A DNA stretch of 64,000 bases. It comes from Berberis thunbergii (Eukaryota; Streptophyta; Magnoliopsida; Ranunculales; Berberidaceae). Under the pieces are notes generated by a model. That model had not been told where the DNA came from and ran no database searches. It worked only from the letters and a program-made list of their open reading frames with translations. Shown piece after piece: positions 20,898-31,882 of the stretch. The stretch covers positions 124,001-188,000 of the forward strand of contig QNQO01000544.1 of the NCBI GenBank assembly GCA_003290165.1. The letters run 5' to 3'. The position numbers were made by a program, and so were the translations under genes. How positions within the stretch are numbered: position 1 is the stretch's first letter; each line of letters opens with the position of its first letter.

Positions 20898-22109
20898 TCA
20901 TACCGAGGCTTGCCTTCTGCGTTGACCCCTGCCCAACACATCTTCCTGACTTGGGTCCGGGTTGTCCTCCTGGTTCGCACAAACCGGCTGCCCAGCAGCC
21001 TTATCCGGCTGCCCAGTAGCCTCATCCGGCTGTACAAACGCCTCGGCACCAGTATTTGCCCCATCCTCAGCACACACCGACTGCCCAGCAGCTCTATTTG
21101 GCTGAACAAACTCCTCGGCACATGCCGACTGCCCAGCAATCCTATCCGGGTGTACAAACTCATCGGCACCCCCCCTCAAAACAGGCATAAATGTCTCCTC
21201 AAAGTCCTCTTGAACCGCCTCGATATTAGGCAGACCATCATGATCTAAATTAAAATTATCTGCAAAGGGAAAAACTCCTTCTGAGAATACAACATTACGA
21301 GAAACAAAGAAATCTCGTTTCTCCAAGTCATACAAACGCCACCCCTTTTTTCCATAAGGGTACCCAACAAAGACGCACCTTCGACTTCTATTGGCAAACT
21401 TATCCCCCGTCTGCACATGCGCATAACACAAGGACCCCAAAATGCGCAAGTGATTGTAAGTGGGTGTGCTGCCATACAAGACACTATAAGGTGTTTTCCC
21501 ATTTAAGACCAAGGAGGGAGTCCTATTTATCAAGTATCCAGCCGTCAACACACATTCTCCCCAAAATGTAATAGGAAGAGAGCTCTGAAAACGCAGCGCC
21601 CGAGCTACGTTCAAAATATGTTGGTGTTTCCGTTCAACCCGCCCATTTTGTTGAGGTGTTCCCACACAAGTCGTTTGAAAAATAATCCCATGATCAAGAA
21701 AATATTGTCGCAGGCAAGTGAATTCAGTGTCGTTATCACTCCTCAAAATTTTTACCTCTTTATCAAATTGTCTCTTAACCATCGAGAAAAACATTTGAAG
21801 AGTATGGGAGACCTCTTTCTTATCAACAAGTAAATAAATCCATACAGCACGGGAAAAATCATCAACAATGATCAAAAAATAAGAAGCACCACAAGAAGAA
21901 GTTGTTCGATAAGGTCCCCATAAATCAGTGTAAATAAGTTCAAAAATAGTTGAAGCTTTATGTTCACTAACAGGAAACTTATCTCTACTTTGCTTTGCCC
22001 TCTGGCAGACGTCACAGTTTTTATTCAAGCGATTTTTCTTTTCACTAAGACTTACTTCAGGAACTAACTTTGTTACCTGTAGAGATGGATGACCCAGTCG
22101 TTGTGCCAT
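20898..22109 (-). pseudogene. Copia integrase, long open frame
   Basis: About 400 codons. The N-terminal zinc-binding part ends CDVCQRAKQSR. The catalytic core has YTDLWGPY (first Asp), LRSDNDTEF (second Asp) and GTPQQNGRVERKH (Glu), so the DDE residues are present, although NGRVER replaces the usual NGxAER wording. The core is followed by the copia GKTPY and LRILGSLCYAH region and a Gly/Ala/Asp/Gln-rich linker with repeated FVQP and GQSVCAE-like units. The frame ends at RGQRRRQASV, about 105 bp before the RT frame opens. Confidence 0.88.
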
Positions 22110-22660
22110 AGATCAAGAGACACCACACTATTGGCCTTTATTGCGTGAACCTGTGGCAGCCCCCGGAAGTAATAGAGTCCATCGCGTCGTTCACCCGCAC
22201 CAATTAGCATCCTCGAAGTGCGGTCCTGTATAACACACAGATCATTAGTGAATTGGACAAAACAGTTATAGTGATCAGTCAATTGCGACACAGAAATTAA
22301 ATTGCAAGTTAGCCCTGGCACATAAAGAACATTTTGCAAACAGAAATTTCTGTCAAGAAGGATCGTCCCCTCTTTAGTGGCAATAGCGCTACTCCCATCT
22401 GGCAATCCCACGGGACATTGAGCAATCTCCCTTAAGTCACGGAGATCCCCGATCGTGCCAGTCATGTGATTTGAAGCTCCCGTATCAATAATCCAAGGCT
22501 TACCAATCATCTTATCGGTCGTTGCGGATTTTGACCCGCCCAGCATTTGGAGAAGTGTCTGCCACTGGGTGGTATTCAGCCCGGGCAGTGGAGATGAATT
22601 TGTCTCAGTCACTCCTACTCCAGAAGAACCTGTTTGAGCAGCATGGGCATCGCCAGCCAT
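22073..22660 (-). pseudogene. Copia protease and pre-integrase segment
   Basis: The active-site motif WIIDTGASNHMTG is intact, followed by LPDGS, NVLYVPGLTCNLISVSQL and the pre-integrase words GLYYF and LWH. The frame is lost right after LWH (near 22105): a one-base shift moves the reading into the integrase frame, where RLGHPSL follows. Upstream of the protease only about 50 residues of Gly/Ser/Thr-rich sequence are open. The Gag capsid region and the zinc knuckle expected there are absent. It is called a pseudogene because Gag-Pol cannot be read through. Confidence 0.85.
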
Positions 22661-23531
22661 GAGCGGTGTTCAAAGAGAAATCTCAAACCGCTGCAGAAAT
22701 AATCAAAGTTGTACTCACGACAGCCAGATAAGATAAACTGTCCTTTTTTTTTTAATATATTCCTTTTTTTTTCTTTTACTTATTCATTACACAAACAGAG
22801 ATAGATGGAGTTCTGGCGGTGGTGGTGGTGGTACTAGGGTTTGTGCTGTTCGATCTACTTCAAGTTCAACTACAACTTCAATATGTTTTCTTTCTCTATT
22901 GCGATTGAAATTGTTGCTTTCGATCCAACTTTGCAAGTTGGGATGTTGGTGAAGGAAGGAGAGGGTTCGGGTTTGGGTTGTTTTAGTTATGCGAACATCA
23001 TGGGCTGATTCTGTGCCAAACTCAGCAGCAGATGACAACAATGATGTTGGGGGAAGCACATCTACAAGACCACTTTCTGCTTCAGGTGGAGGAGGAGGTC
23101 TTCTTCTTCGACAGAGAGAGGGAGTGCTTCTCTTCGACAGAGACAGAGGGTTTTCTGCTGCTTCTTCTCTTCGACAGAGATAGAGGGAGATCTCGCTGAT
23201 CTCTTCTCGTTGATTGCTTCTCTGACACAGAGAGAAGAGGGCTTCTTCGACGGATCTCTTCTTCTTCTCAGGTTCAATTAGATTCGATAAGGGGTCTCGT
23301 TCAGGATCGATTAGAGATTCGATCAGGTTCGATAGTTCAGTCTTTGATCAGAGGTTTCAATAGTTCAGAGGTTCGATCATATCTGAATCAGGCCAGATCT
23401 GAATCGCACAGGTTCTTCGATCAGGCCATAGGTTCTTCTTCTTCTTCGTTCCTTCTTATTCAAAGAGACCCTTTGCATTCAAAGAGGTTTCGATCAGGTA
23501 CCTGTTCTCCCTTTATGATACTCGTATGATA
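22661..23531 (-). other. Leader region of the copia element, no gag domain
   Basis: The 870 bp between the primer site and the protease frame. Near the primer site (minus strand) it is rich in GATCGAA and GAACCTG words. It then has CTTCTCT-rich sequence, a 90-codon frame (23059-22787) with no known domain, and two T-rich runs near 22742-22775. A complete copia Gag would need about 250-300 codons here. Confidence 0.6.
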
Positions 23532-23544
23532 GGCTCTGATACCA

Positions 23545-23769
23545 TGATGAAATGTTGGACACAAAGGAAATGATTTGTGTTTATTGTGTGTTCCTTTCTC
23601 ATTCACAATCTCCTGTTTATATACAAACTAATCCAGAGAATATTGTGAGAATATTCACAATATAATCTACTAATTTCCTTAAAAACTATTATACAATATG
23701 ACTCTATAAACAACCTTCCTAATACAAATATTCCCAATCAATCAGGATATTCGCAATATATTCTCAATA
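23545..23769 (-). repeat. 5' LTR of the copia element
   Basis: 225 bp, the same length as its partner, immediately upstream (minus strand) of the initiator-tRNA primer site at 23544-23532. It would hold the promoter for the element. AAAAT follows at 23770-23774. Confidence 0.95.
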
Positions 23770-23774
23770 AAAAT

Positions 23775-24345
23775 ATATTGGCAGGGTTTATCCATTGGTG
23801 GATATAGGATAGATGCTGGTATTGGTTAGGGTCTTGACAGGATTACAGTCCGGAGTCTCTCTAGAGATGGTCTAAGTGGGCTTTGTGATCTATTGAAAGT
23901 GAGGCGATGTCCTGGAATAGAATGGAAATCCTCAGTTCTAGTTCTGTTATTAACTATAGCCAATAATTTGTGTCATAAAAGACATTAGTTGGCTGGGCCT
24001 ATTTCTTTTCTGTGGTATGCACGAAGTAGAGTCGTCCTTTGTCACGAACTCAATTATCTGATCTACAAAGTAGAGTGAACTAGTTCATTGTTGCATTGTT
24101 CATCCTAAATTTTTTTATGACAATCAAATTTGTTAAAGGTGATTTGTATTGTACTTGAAGTTATTGAAGCTTGATCAAAAATTCATCCACATGCTTGCAT
24201 AGGACTAAAATTTGGTACACTGCCATATATAAAGATGTTCACAAGAAGCATAAGCACTCAAAATCAAAACTACTAGTCCTACAATAGGAAGATCGCCAAC
24301 AAACAAGACTAAAAAACATTGTAACTAAACTAAGTAGCGCAAAGA
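23775..24345. other. No gene recognised
   Basis: Host sequence to the right of the copia element, continuous in origin with 18957. No long open frame and no repeat was seen. Confidence 0.4.
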
Positions 24346-24349
24346 GAGT

Positions 24350-25419
24350 CTATATGACATGCTTCAGGAAGAGTATCATAATAAAAGGGAGTAGAACAAG
24401 ATTAGTAAAATAGCAGTGGACTGTAGATTTTGAATTTTTGCTGGGGAGTTGAGATTCTGCTGGGGCACCTGGAGGATATAAAGGTACCGGTGGGACATCT
24501 GGAAACTCTGGAGATATTGGTGGTCGAGGGGTGCGGTTACGAGGAGGCGAAGGTTGTACGGGCCTCGAAGGTGACTGTAACGACCCGATCCGCACAGTAA
24601 GATATTGTCCGCTTTGGGCCCAACCGGTCCGCACGGCTTTAAAAGGCCTTGGTAGCTAGCCCAACCCCTCTTGGGATCCACACAGTAAGATATTGTCCGC
24701 TTTGGGCCCAACCGGTCCGCACGGCTTTAAAATGTCTCTTACTATGGGGATCCAACCTTGCACATATATAGCACATCACCATCCCGCACCCAAGCGATGT
24801 GGGACTATGATCTCCCCTTGGTAGCTAGTCCAACCCCTCTTGGGATCCACAGACCTGTTGGACCTACTGGGCTCCAACCCTCACCCTCAAGTCCGCCCAC
24901 ACAAGGGTCTCACAGTAACCTTCTTCTCCTGTCATCAGGAAGGGGGAAGACATCCACCCGGACTCTGAGGCCTGAATGGCAATGACCAGGTGTCCCACAA
25001 AATGAAGTACCACAGTCCAGGGTCAGTCAGTGTAATCACAGTTTTACCATCATCGTTGAATGATCTTCTTGGATTTGTTATATCGCATGCAAAATATGCT
25101 TCATGGTCAACTTCTAAGACATCATGGCTGGGTCATATATGAACTCTGCACAATCAGTTCATCAAAGAAGATTTAACTACACAATACTTGAATTCACAGC
25201 AAAGTTTCGATAATTTTGTTAGTTGTAAACTTAAGTTTTAAGTCGAACTAAATTAGGTTATAACAGACCTAACGTATCCCCAGTGAAAAATGTTGTACTG
25301 GAGCTCCAGTTCATCAAGTCAGACATAGGATCCCAACCTGTAGCTCCTCCAGCAAGCACACAGCGACCCAGGACTGATGATAAAATCATTGTGACTATAA
25401 TAATCTTCAAACTCTCCAT
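24350..25419 (-). pseudogene. Phytocyanin (uclacyanin or ENODL-like), split by a TRIM solo LTR
   Basis: Exon 1 (25419-25269) gives a signal peptide starting MESLKIIIVTMILSS, then AGGATGWDP and FFTGDTL, the usual start of plant phytocyanins. The intron is 25268-25146 (GTCTGT...TGTGCAG). Exon 2 gives EFIYDPA, DVLEVDHEAYFACD, TVITLTDPGLWYF and CGTPGHCHSGLRV, the cupredoxin copper site with Cys and His; the axial position is Leu. A Pro-rich stretch (RPVQPSPPR, PDVPPVPLYPPG) and a hydrophobic C-terminus suggest a GPI-anchored cell-surface protein. There are two frame breaks: one base missing at the first copper His codon (about 25122) and one extra T before the Cys (about 24980). A 339-bp LTR sits in the Pro-rich part. 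Confidence 0.88.
24576..24914 (-). mobile_element. TRIM solo LTR inside the phytocyanin gene
   Basis: On the minus strand it starts TGTGAGACCCTTGTG and ends GGGTCGTTACA (339 bp). The flanks are GTGAC (24571-24575) and GTAAC (24915-24919), a 4-of-5 match. Shared landmarks with the array at 11651 are GATCATAGTCCCACATCG, GGGTGCGGGA, TTTTAAAGCC and AAAGCGGACAATAT. Inside, about 84 bp (from cttggtagctag to ctttaaaa) occurs twice. Removing the LTR and one flank copy rejoins the phytocyanin reading frame in the Pro-rich region. Confidence 0.9.
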
Positions 25420-25469
25420 CTTGATCATCATAATGGGCCACTTAAGATGCAAACCCTGAAAAAACATCA

Positions 25470-26092
25470 AAGAATTCCATGAATCTGAAAAAAAAGAAAA
25501 GAAAAAAAAGAGTAAATAAAAGAAACATATGAATGGAAGTATGCTTTCATTTCAGCTAACCTTTTGAAGATGCCCTTAATTACTTCTTTGAACGAGGGAA
25601 CTATGTAATATATAGGCTAATTAAGGGTGTGAATGTGTTTCAGATGATTAGAAAATCAACTAACTCTGGGTTAAAAAGATTGCATGCAGAGAGCAGTTGA
25701 ACATTTCTTTCAGCGCGAGTGACTCCAGCAATATGGTCTTTCTTGTGTCAATGGATTTATCATGACCGGAGACATTCTCTGCACCATTGTTTTCTTTCAT
25801 CACAACGCATTTTATCGATCATTTTCCTTGTTAGTTTGGTAGCCATACGATTGAAAATTCACATTATTAAAAAATAATAATAACATTTCATTGAGTAGGT
25901 ATAGGAATTTTGCAAGTGCAAACAGCGGAAGTGGATCTCTCAAACTATGGAAATAAACTTATCAGATTGATGTGCAAGAAATACCAAGCAAGAGCCGGGA
26001 TAAAATTGTTTCTTGACTCAACTACATGTCTTTCTGAAACATTATTAATGTCGAACTCAACCAAAAATAATTATGTAATGCAATCGAGATAC
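25470..26092. other. Gap between phytocyanin and CPN20 exon
   Basis: About 600 bp, mostly AT-rich. It should contain the phytocyanin promoter and the 3' end of the CPN20 transcript, since both are on the minus strand. No defined promoter box was picked out with confidence. Confidence 0.35.
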
Positions 26093-26266
26093 TTATGACA
26101 ACACAGCAATTACATCTGACACCCTAAGAGCTATATAGTCAGAGCCATCCTTGCCCTTAAATTCATTTTCAGCATACTTGGAGTACAAAACCTTGTTCCC
26201 TGGGGCCACTGTAAGCGGTGTCCACTCGCCTTCTTCATCGAGTGGACCTGGGCCAACTGCAATCAC
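26093..26266 (-). pseudogene. CPN20: 20-kDa chloroplast co-chaperonin, last exon only
   Basis: The minus strand encodes VIAVGPGPLDEEGEW, VAPGNKVLYSKYAE, NEFKGKDGSDYIALR and VSDVIAVLS, then TAA. This is the C-terminal part of the second cpn10 domain of plant CPN20 (CPN21), the GroES-like partner of Cpn60 in chloroplasts. The exon is bounded by an acceptor (TTTTTATCAG before GTGATTGC). Upstream, beyond about 26290, the sequence turns into a copia element, and no other CPN20 exon was found in the window. It is either the tail of a gene whose intron is very large or, more likely, a leftover fragment. Confidence 0.85.
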
Positions 26267-26297
26267 CTGATAAAAACAAACAAGAATACTGCATGTA

Positions 26298-27137
26298 TTG
26301 ATTGATAGGAGGGGGGCCCTATATCGAGAGATACAGTCCCGCGCCTCACTAGTGCGGAGGAGTAGCTTTAGGCAATGGCTAGATGATACATTATTTCACC
26401 ATGTGTCCGCTGACATATCTGCTCATTTTCTTTGGACTAAACTCCAGAATTTGTATGAAAAAAAAATCGTTGCGAACAAGGCCTTCTTGATTAGAAAGCT
26501 GATGAATCTGAAATTCAAGGAAAGTAATTATATTGTTGAGCACTTGAATAAGGTGCAAAGTATAGTGAATCAGTTGTCAAACATGAAGATATTGTTAGAT
26601 GATGAAATGCAAGCATTGTTACTTCTCATCTCGTTACCAAATAGTTGGAAAACGTTAGTGGTATCTGTTAGTAATTCGGCACCGAATGGACAGCTTATCA
26701 TGGAGTTGGTTACGAGTAGCCTACTCAATGAACAGACTGGAAGAAAGTCTGCATGTACTAATCAATCCCAATCACTTGTAACTGAAAACAGGGGGAGAGA
26801 TAAAAATAAGATATATCATGGTTATGATAAAAACTATGATAAGTCAAGAGGGATATCAAAGTCAAGTTATAAAAGGTTTCAGTGTCATTATTGTGGTAAA
26901 TTAGGTCACAAGAGAAGATATTGTTTTCGTTACGTAAATGATTTGAAAAAGGGAAAAGTGAAGAAAAGTGATAGTACAGATGCTACAGCTACTGTTTCAG
27001 ATGAACCCGTTGTTCTTTTGTGTGACGAAGGTGAATGTTTGCATATTGCAAATGAAATAAGCGAATGGCTTGTTGACACTGGTGCATCTTTTCACGCTAC
27101 ACCAAGGAAATATTACTTCACTACTTACAGAACATGA
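26298..27137 (+). pseudogene. Copia Gag and protease, open but 5' truncated
   Basis: The longest open piece of this element, 279 codons. Early residues (DISAHFLWTKLQNLYEKK, KLMNLKFKES) are the central UBN2-type gag region; its N-terminus is missing. Then follow a basic linker, the CCHC knuckle CHYCGKLGHKRRYC and, after an acidic linker, the protease site LVDTGAS. The frame ends at 27137 with TGA shortly after the active site. The remaining protease is read in other frames. Confidence 0.85.
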
Positions 27138-29385
27138 GACTTTGGCAGTGTGAAGATGGGTAACATTAGTTTCTCCAAGATTGTGGGAGTGGGTGATGTA
27201 TGTATCAAAACTAATATGGGATGCACTTTGATTTTGAAAGATGTACGTCATGTTCTTGATCTTCACCTAAATATGATTTCTGGACTTGCTTTGAATAAAA
27301 AATGATATATGAATTACTTTGGTAATGGTGCTTGGAAGCTTACAAAAAGTTCACTTGTTGTGGCAAAAGGCAAAGTGTATTGCACCTTATACAAGACTCA
27401 GGTGAAGCTATGTAAAGATGGTTTGAATGCAACTGAAAGTGATACTTCTCTGAACTTGTGGCACATGCGACTTGCACACATGAGTGAAAAATGTATGCAA
27501 CTCTTAGCAAAAAAGAATTTGATTTCCTCCTTAAAAGGTACCCCTCATAACCCCTCGGATCATTGTTTATTTGGTAAGCATCATAGAGTTTTATTTCATA
27601 GATCATCAAAAGGAAAAAACTGGTTTGTTAGATTTGGTTTACACTGATGTTTGTGGTCCTATTGAAGTAGATTCTCTTGGTGGTAGTAGATATTTATTGA
27701 TGATGCATCAAGAAAGGTGTGAACTTTTTTCATCAGATCTAAAGACAAGGTTTTCCAGTGCTTCCACCAGTTTCATGCCAAGGTTGAAAGAGAAACAGGT
27801 AGACTTTTGAAGTGTCTCTGTAGTGATAATGGGGGTGAGTACACATCAAAAGAATTTAAAGCTTATTGTGATGAACATGGTTTATGGCATGTGATGAACA
27901 TGGTTTATGGCATGAGATGACAGGTCCTCGCACTCCACAACATAAAGGAGTGGCAGAGAGAATTAATCGGATTATTGTTGAAAGGGTCTGATGCATGCTT
28001 CCATGGCTAGGTTGCCGAAAGTGTTTTGGGTTGAAACTGCTCGTACTGTTTGTTATCTCATCAACAGGTCTCCTTCAGCTCCTTTGGATGGTGATATTCC
28101 AGAAAGAGTGTGGAGAGGTATCTGAAGGTGTTTCGGTGTAAAACGTTTGTTCATGTACCCAAGGAACAAAGATCAAAGCTTGATGAGAAGACATTTCTAT
28201 GTATTTTCATTGGCTATGGAGATGAACAGTTTGGATACAGATTGTGGGACCCTGAGAATAAGAAGATTGTTAGAAGCAGAGATGTGGTCTTTTATGAAGA
28301 TCATACCATTGCAGATTTTGAGAAAGTTAAGAAGCCCAAGCAGACAGAGAGCAAGGTACCCGATCTTACCCCACTTTTTCCTCATTCGTCGCATGTTGAA
28401 AATGGGGGAGAGATATCAGATGACATAGTAGATGACCATATGCCAAAAAATAAAGTTATTAGTGATGATCATGTACAAACAAATGAAACTGAGCAAGAAG
28501 AACAACCCCTTCAACAAGATATAGTAGAGCCTCAGGTAAGAAGGTCTACTAGAGAGCGTCAACCATCAAAGAAGTTCCCCGATTTTGAGTATGCTTTGCT
28601 TACAGAAGAATGTGAGCTACAAAATTTGCAAGAAGTACTAGCTCATAATGATAAAAATAGTTGGATGAAGGTTATGCAAGATGAGATGAGTTCCCTGCAT
28701 AAAAACGGTACTTATGAGTTAGTTGAGATTCCAAAAGGTAGAAAACCTTTGAAGAAAAATTAGTACGTGTACAAGCTGAAAAGGGACATTGATGGAAAAA
28801 ATGTGAAGCATAAAGCTCGGTTAGTGGTGAAAAGCTTTGCGCAAAAGAAGGGGATAGACTTTGATGAGATATTCTCACCAGTTGTGAAAATGACCTCTAT
28901 TAGACTAGTGTTGAGTCTTGCAGCTAGCCTGGATCTTGAGATTGAGCAGTTAGATGTTAAAACTACGTTTTTTCATAGAGGCTGACATGAAGAAATTTAC
29001 ATGGCACAACCAAAGGGTTTTGAAGTGAAAGAGAAAGAACATATGATTTGCAAATTGAAGAAAAGTCTTATAGGTTGAAACAAACTCCAAGACAATGGTA
29101 TAAGAAATTTGACTCATTTATGGTGGGTCATGGGTACAAGAGAACACTTCTAGATCATTGTGTTTATGTCTAGATCATTATTCTCTTGATTTATGTTGAT
29201 GATATGCTAATTGTTGGAAAAGATGTTGATATGATTGACATGTTGAAGAAAGATTTTTTATATCAGCTCAACGCTTTTTGGGAATGAAGATTGTACATGA
29301 CAAAAAACTAAGAAGTTGTGGTTGTCACAAGAAAAATATGTTGAACGGGTGCTTGAAAGGTTCAACATGAATGATGCTTAACCCA
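27138..29385 (+). pseudogene. Copia integrase and reverse transcriptase remains
   Basis: The coding is broken by many stops. 27309-27647 holds the pre-integrase H-x-x-C region. The integrase core follows from 27620, and near 27890 a short duplication (catggtttatggcatg) occurs inside it. 28110-28763 covers the integrase C-terminal region and linker (EDHTIADFEKV, RRSTRERQPSKKF) and the RT start (NSWMKVMQDEMSSL). TAG at 28762 interrupts the RT, which resumes at 28767 with HKARLVVKSFAQKKGIDFDEIFSPVVKM. It has YVDD wording near 29195, then ends. Confidence 0.82.
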
Positions 29386-29387
29386 AA

Positions 29388-30300
29388 TAGGTACTTTTTG
29401 AAAACTTCTCCTTCGTAACCTACTCCTTTCCCCACGGCCTGATCATGAAGCTTACCACCACTAACATACATATTTCCCCACTCTAAAACCTTTTGCTTAT
29501 CACTGCCATCAGTGAACTTGAAGTAGTAATGTTGAGGTTTCCTTTAACTTTCCATTTTCTTAACACAACCTCCTTAACAAAGGGAGAAAGACAATTTTTT
29601 ATCAATGAAAAAGCCAACTAAATAGGACCTCCAAATGTCCATACCTTCCTTAGCAGCATTCTTAGGCAGAACTCTGATCCCTTCATTGAGGTTTGGAGGA
29701 ATAAATTCCATTATTGCAATGCTTGCAGAGTTGATGGACTGCAAGAAAAATGCCTTCCATGGCTTTCGAACTTCAGGTTTTCCACTATCCTACTGCGAAT
29801 TGACATAAGAAAGCAGTTCTTGGCAATTGTGGCTATCATTGTTGTTTAGTTCTTCATCAATGGCATTGTTGAGAGATCCTAGCTGAGGAAACTCATCTAC
29901 ATTATGTTCATTTCTTCCTTTCAGAACTGAGGAAGTGTTTGGGGTTGTAGGAGGTAAGCACCCACCTTCTCCAACACCGACCACAGGCGAAGGAGAGGCT
30001 ATCTTCGAGTAGATGTTCTAGAGTTGATCATATAATGAGAAAAAGATAGGCGATCAAACTCTCCCTTAGATCCATCCTTCGCTGATGTGAGAACAACTCT
30101 CTCCTAACGCTGACCTAACAAATAGACGAGTCATCGATCTCTCCTCTCGTCGTTCCTCACCAAATCGAAGATGCAGATATGAGAGTCATCAATCTCACTC
30201 AGATATCTCCTCAGAAGCGAGACGAGGCGTCGCTCTCTTCTCACATCGATCCTCACCAGATCGGAAGCACCTCACGTCGCTCTCTCACCCACTGTATCAA
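29388..30300 (-). mobile_element. LINE 5' part: leader and ORF1 (DUF4283-type) fragment
   Basis: On the minus strand the leader (30300-29985) is rich in GAGAGAGCGACG-like words, followed by an ORF1 start (29984-29790, containing PPTTPNTSSVLKGR and DEFPQLGS). After a frame break come PWKAFFLQSI, DIWRSYLVGFFIDKKLSF, FKFTDGSDKQKVLEWG and GGKLHDQAVGKG. This wording fits the nucleic-acid-binding ORF1 domain of plant L1-type LINEs. It stops at about 29388 where the opposite-strand copia begins. ORF2 is absent here. Confidence 0.72.
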
Positions 30301-31780
30301 ACTTAAAAATAATAAAGCTACATGATTCAAATTTTGGACTTGTGATACCTCAAATGCCAAGGATTCCATAAGGGTCATATTTTATACCATCTAATATAAC
30401 ACTTATCCACGTTTACTTCTCTACATGTGCTTGCAACCATATGTTTGAACTTTTTCAGGACTTCCACTTTTGTGTGGCTGAATTTGAGTGGCAGAAGTAG
30501 ATATTTTGGGCTGCATGTAGTAAAATGATGCACAACTTACTAGTTCGCAATTAATACATCAACTTGCCACGGTTTTGTGGTAATTAATGATGTGTTTGAT
30601 TTTTGTTTTTAATAGAAAATAAAACATAGTGGGGACATCATGGAAGAGACGAGAAGGGGTGAGCCTTGAACATGAAAAAAACTTTTTTTTTTTTTAGAGT
30701 GAAGGTGGTTGTGCTTACTTAGAATATTTTTCCATTAAAATTCAATAGACATAACTATTTTCAAATCATTGGATGAAAACTTTTCCACTTACTCTGCATC
30801 TCCATTAGTTTCATGGTTTTCCATGAAAAATAAAAATAAATCAAACACACCAATAAAAAATAAAACATTGCAGACAAGCAGTAGTAATACTACACCAAAA
30901 TTCTTGATAACATGTAAATTACTCGTGTTTGGCTAATCTTTATAAAATCAAAAAGTAGAAAAATGAAACATGCATATTGTATCTGTATTATGACTTCATT
31001 AATCTATATCATGGCGATTTTGTTTTTTATTTTTTAAATTTATTTTACATATGTAAGAGATTTTTACATTAACTCTGGACTCTCAAAGAATTTTTTGAAC
31101 CAAATAAGAAACCAATTTGAATCTAATTATTGTATGTCGTATTGAATTACAATTTAGAAAAGTACAAAATGGTATTAGTACCAAAAAGCTTATTTACAAT
31201 ATGACACCTATTTTCAAAAAAATTAAACACTCTAGCTTGTGAGTTTTCTTCCTCCTTCTCATCCTTCTTCGTGACCATCCAGAACGTTAAATTTGTCCCT
31301 CCTTTGGACCCACCATATTTGGCCACCAACACCAATTCAAAACCTAATTTTGGTATATTTTACAATTCAACTATCACCACTCACCACTAGGGACTACCGC
31401 CACCCTAACTCACAAGGTTAGGTTTGCACCAGTCCGATAACTAAAATCATTATTTTTATGCGTCAAAATCTTGATTTGCAGAGTTTTTAGGATGACACTT
31501 GATCCAAATTGCACACGTAATTGATAACAAGTTTATTTGTTTGTACTTCAAAATTTTCACACATACCAATCAAACATTCTCCCCAATTTAAATTGTAGCA
31601 GCACACTGAAAATGGATAATGGTACACAAAAGCAGGTGATTGGCACGTGGATGTGGACAGTTGTTGAAGGATCTCCACCTCAAATCCAAGATTCCTACCA
31701 CGTGTCGACTCCAAAACACCCACAAACATAAATGATCCAGAACGTTTCATCTCCAATTTAAACCACGTGTCATCTTCACT
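30301..31780. other. No gene recognised; upstream region of the ERF gene
   Basis: AT-rich sequence with short open frames on both strands that look like chance reading. The last few hundred bases would be the ERF promoter region. I found no clear TATA box or known cis element that I would defend. Confidence 0.4.
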
Positions 31781-31882
31781 TTGAAACACTCCTTCGTTCG
31801 TATATTGACTGCACTACGTGGCAGGACACAATTTGAACACTTTTTAAGTCTCAATTTGAAGCTTTTCAAGGAAAACAGAAAA

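Larger units (their letters stand above)
18963..23769 (-). mobile_element. Ty1/copia retrotransposon, nearly complete, gag missing
   Basis: Two 225-bp LTRs (18963-19187 and 23545-23769) differ at only 3 sites by eye, all transitions. AAAAT flanks the element on both sides (18958-18962 and 23770-23774). On the minus strand the primer site TGGTATCAGAGCC (23544-23532) directly follows the 5' LTR, and the polypurine run GAAGGGGGG (19196-19188) directly precedes the 3' LTR. Protease, integrase, RT and RNase H are in copia order and largely open. The RT/RNase H end with KLGIRDLHAPT suggests the Ale (Retrofit) lineage. No gag domain was found between the primer site and the protease. Confidence 0.94.
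26290..29385 (+). mobile_element. Ty1/copia retrotransposon fragment, truncated at both ends
   Basis: On the plus strand: gag from about 26298, zinc knuckle CHYCGKLGHKRRYC, protease WLVDTGASFHATP, pre-integrase LNLWHMRLAHMSEKC, integrase start LVYTDVCGPIEVD, the GYRLWDPENKKIV region, then RT up to a LERFNMNDA-like word near 29380. There is no LTR and no primer site. The 5' edge abuts the CPN20 intron and the 3' edge abuts a LINE of the opposite strand. Confidence 0.88.

Noticed and set aside
20861..21169. 102-codon repeat-containing frame overlapping integrase
   Set aside because: A shadow of the repetitive linker after the copia integrase read in another frame.
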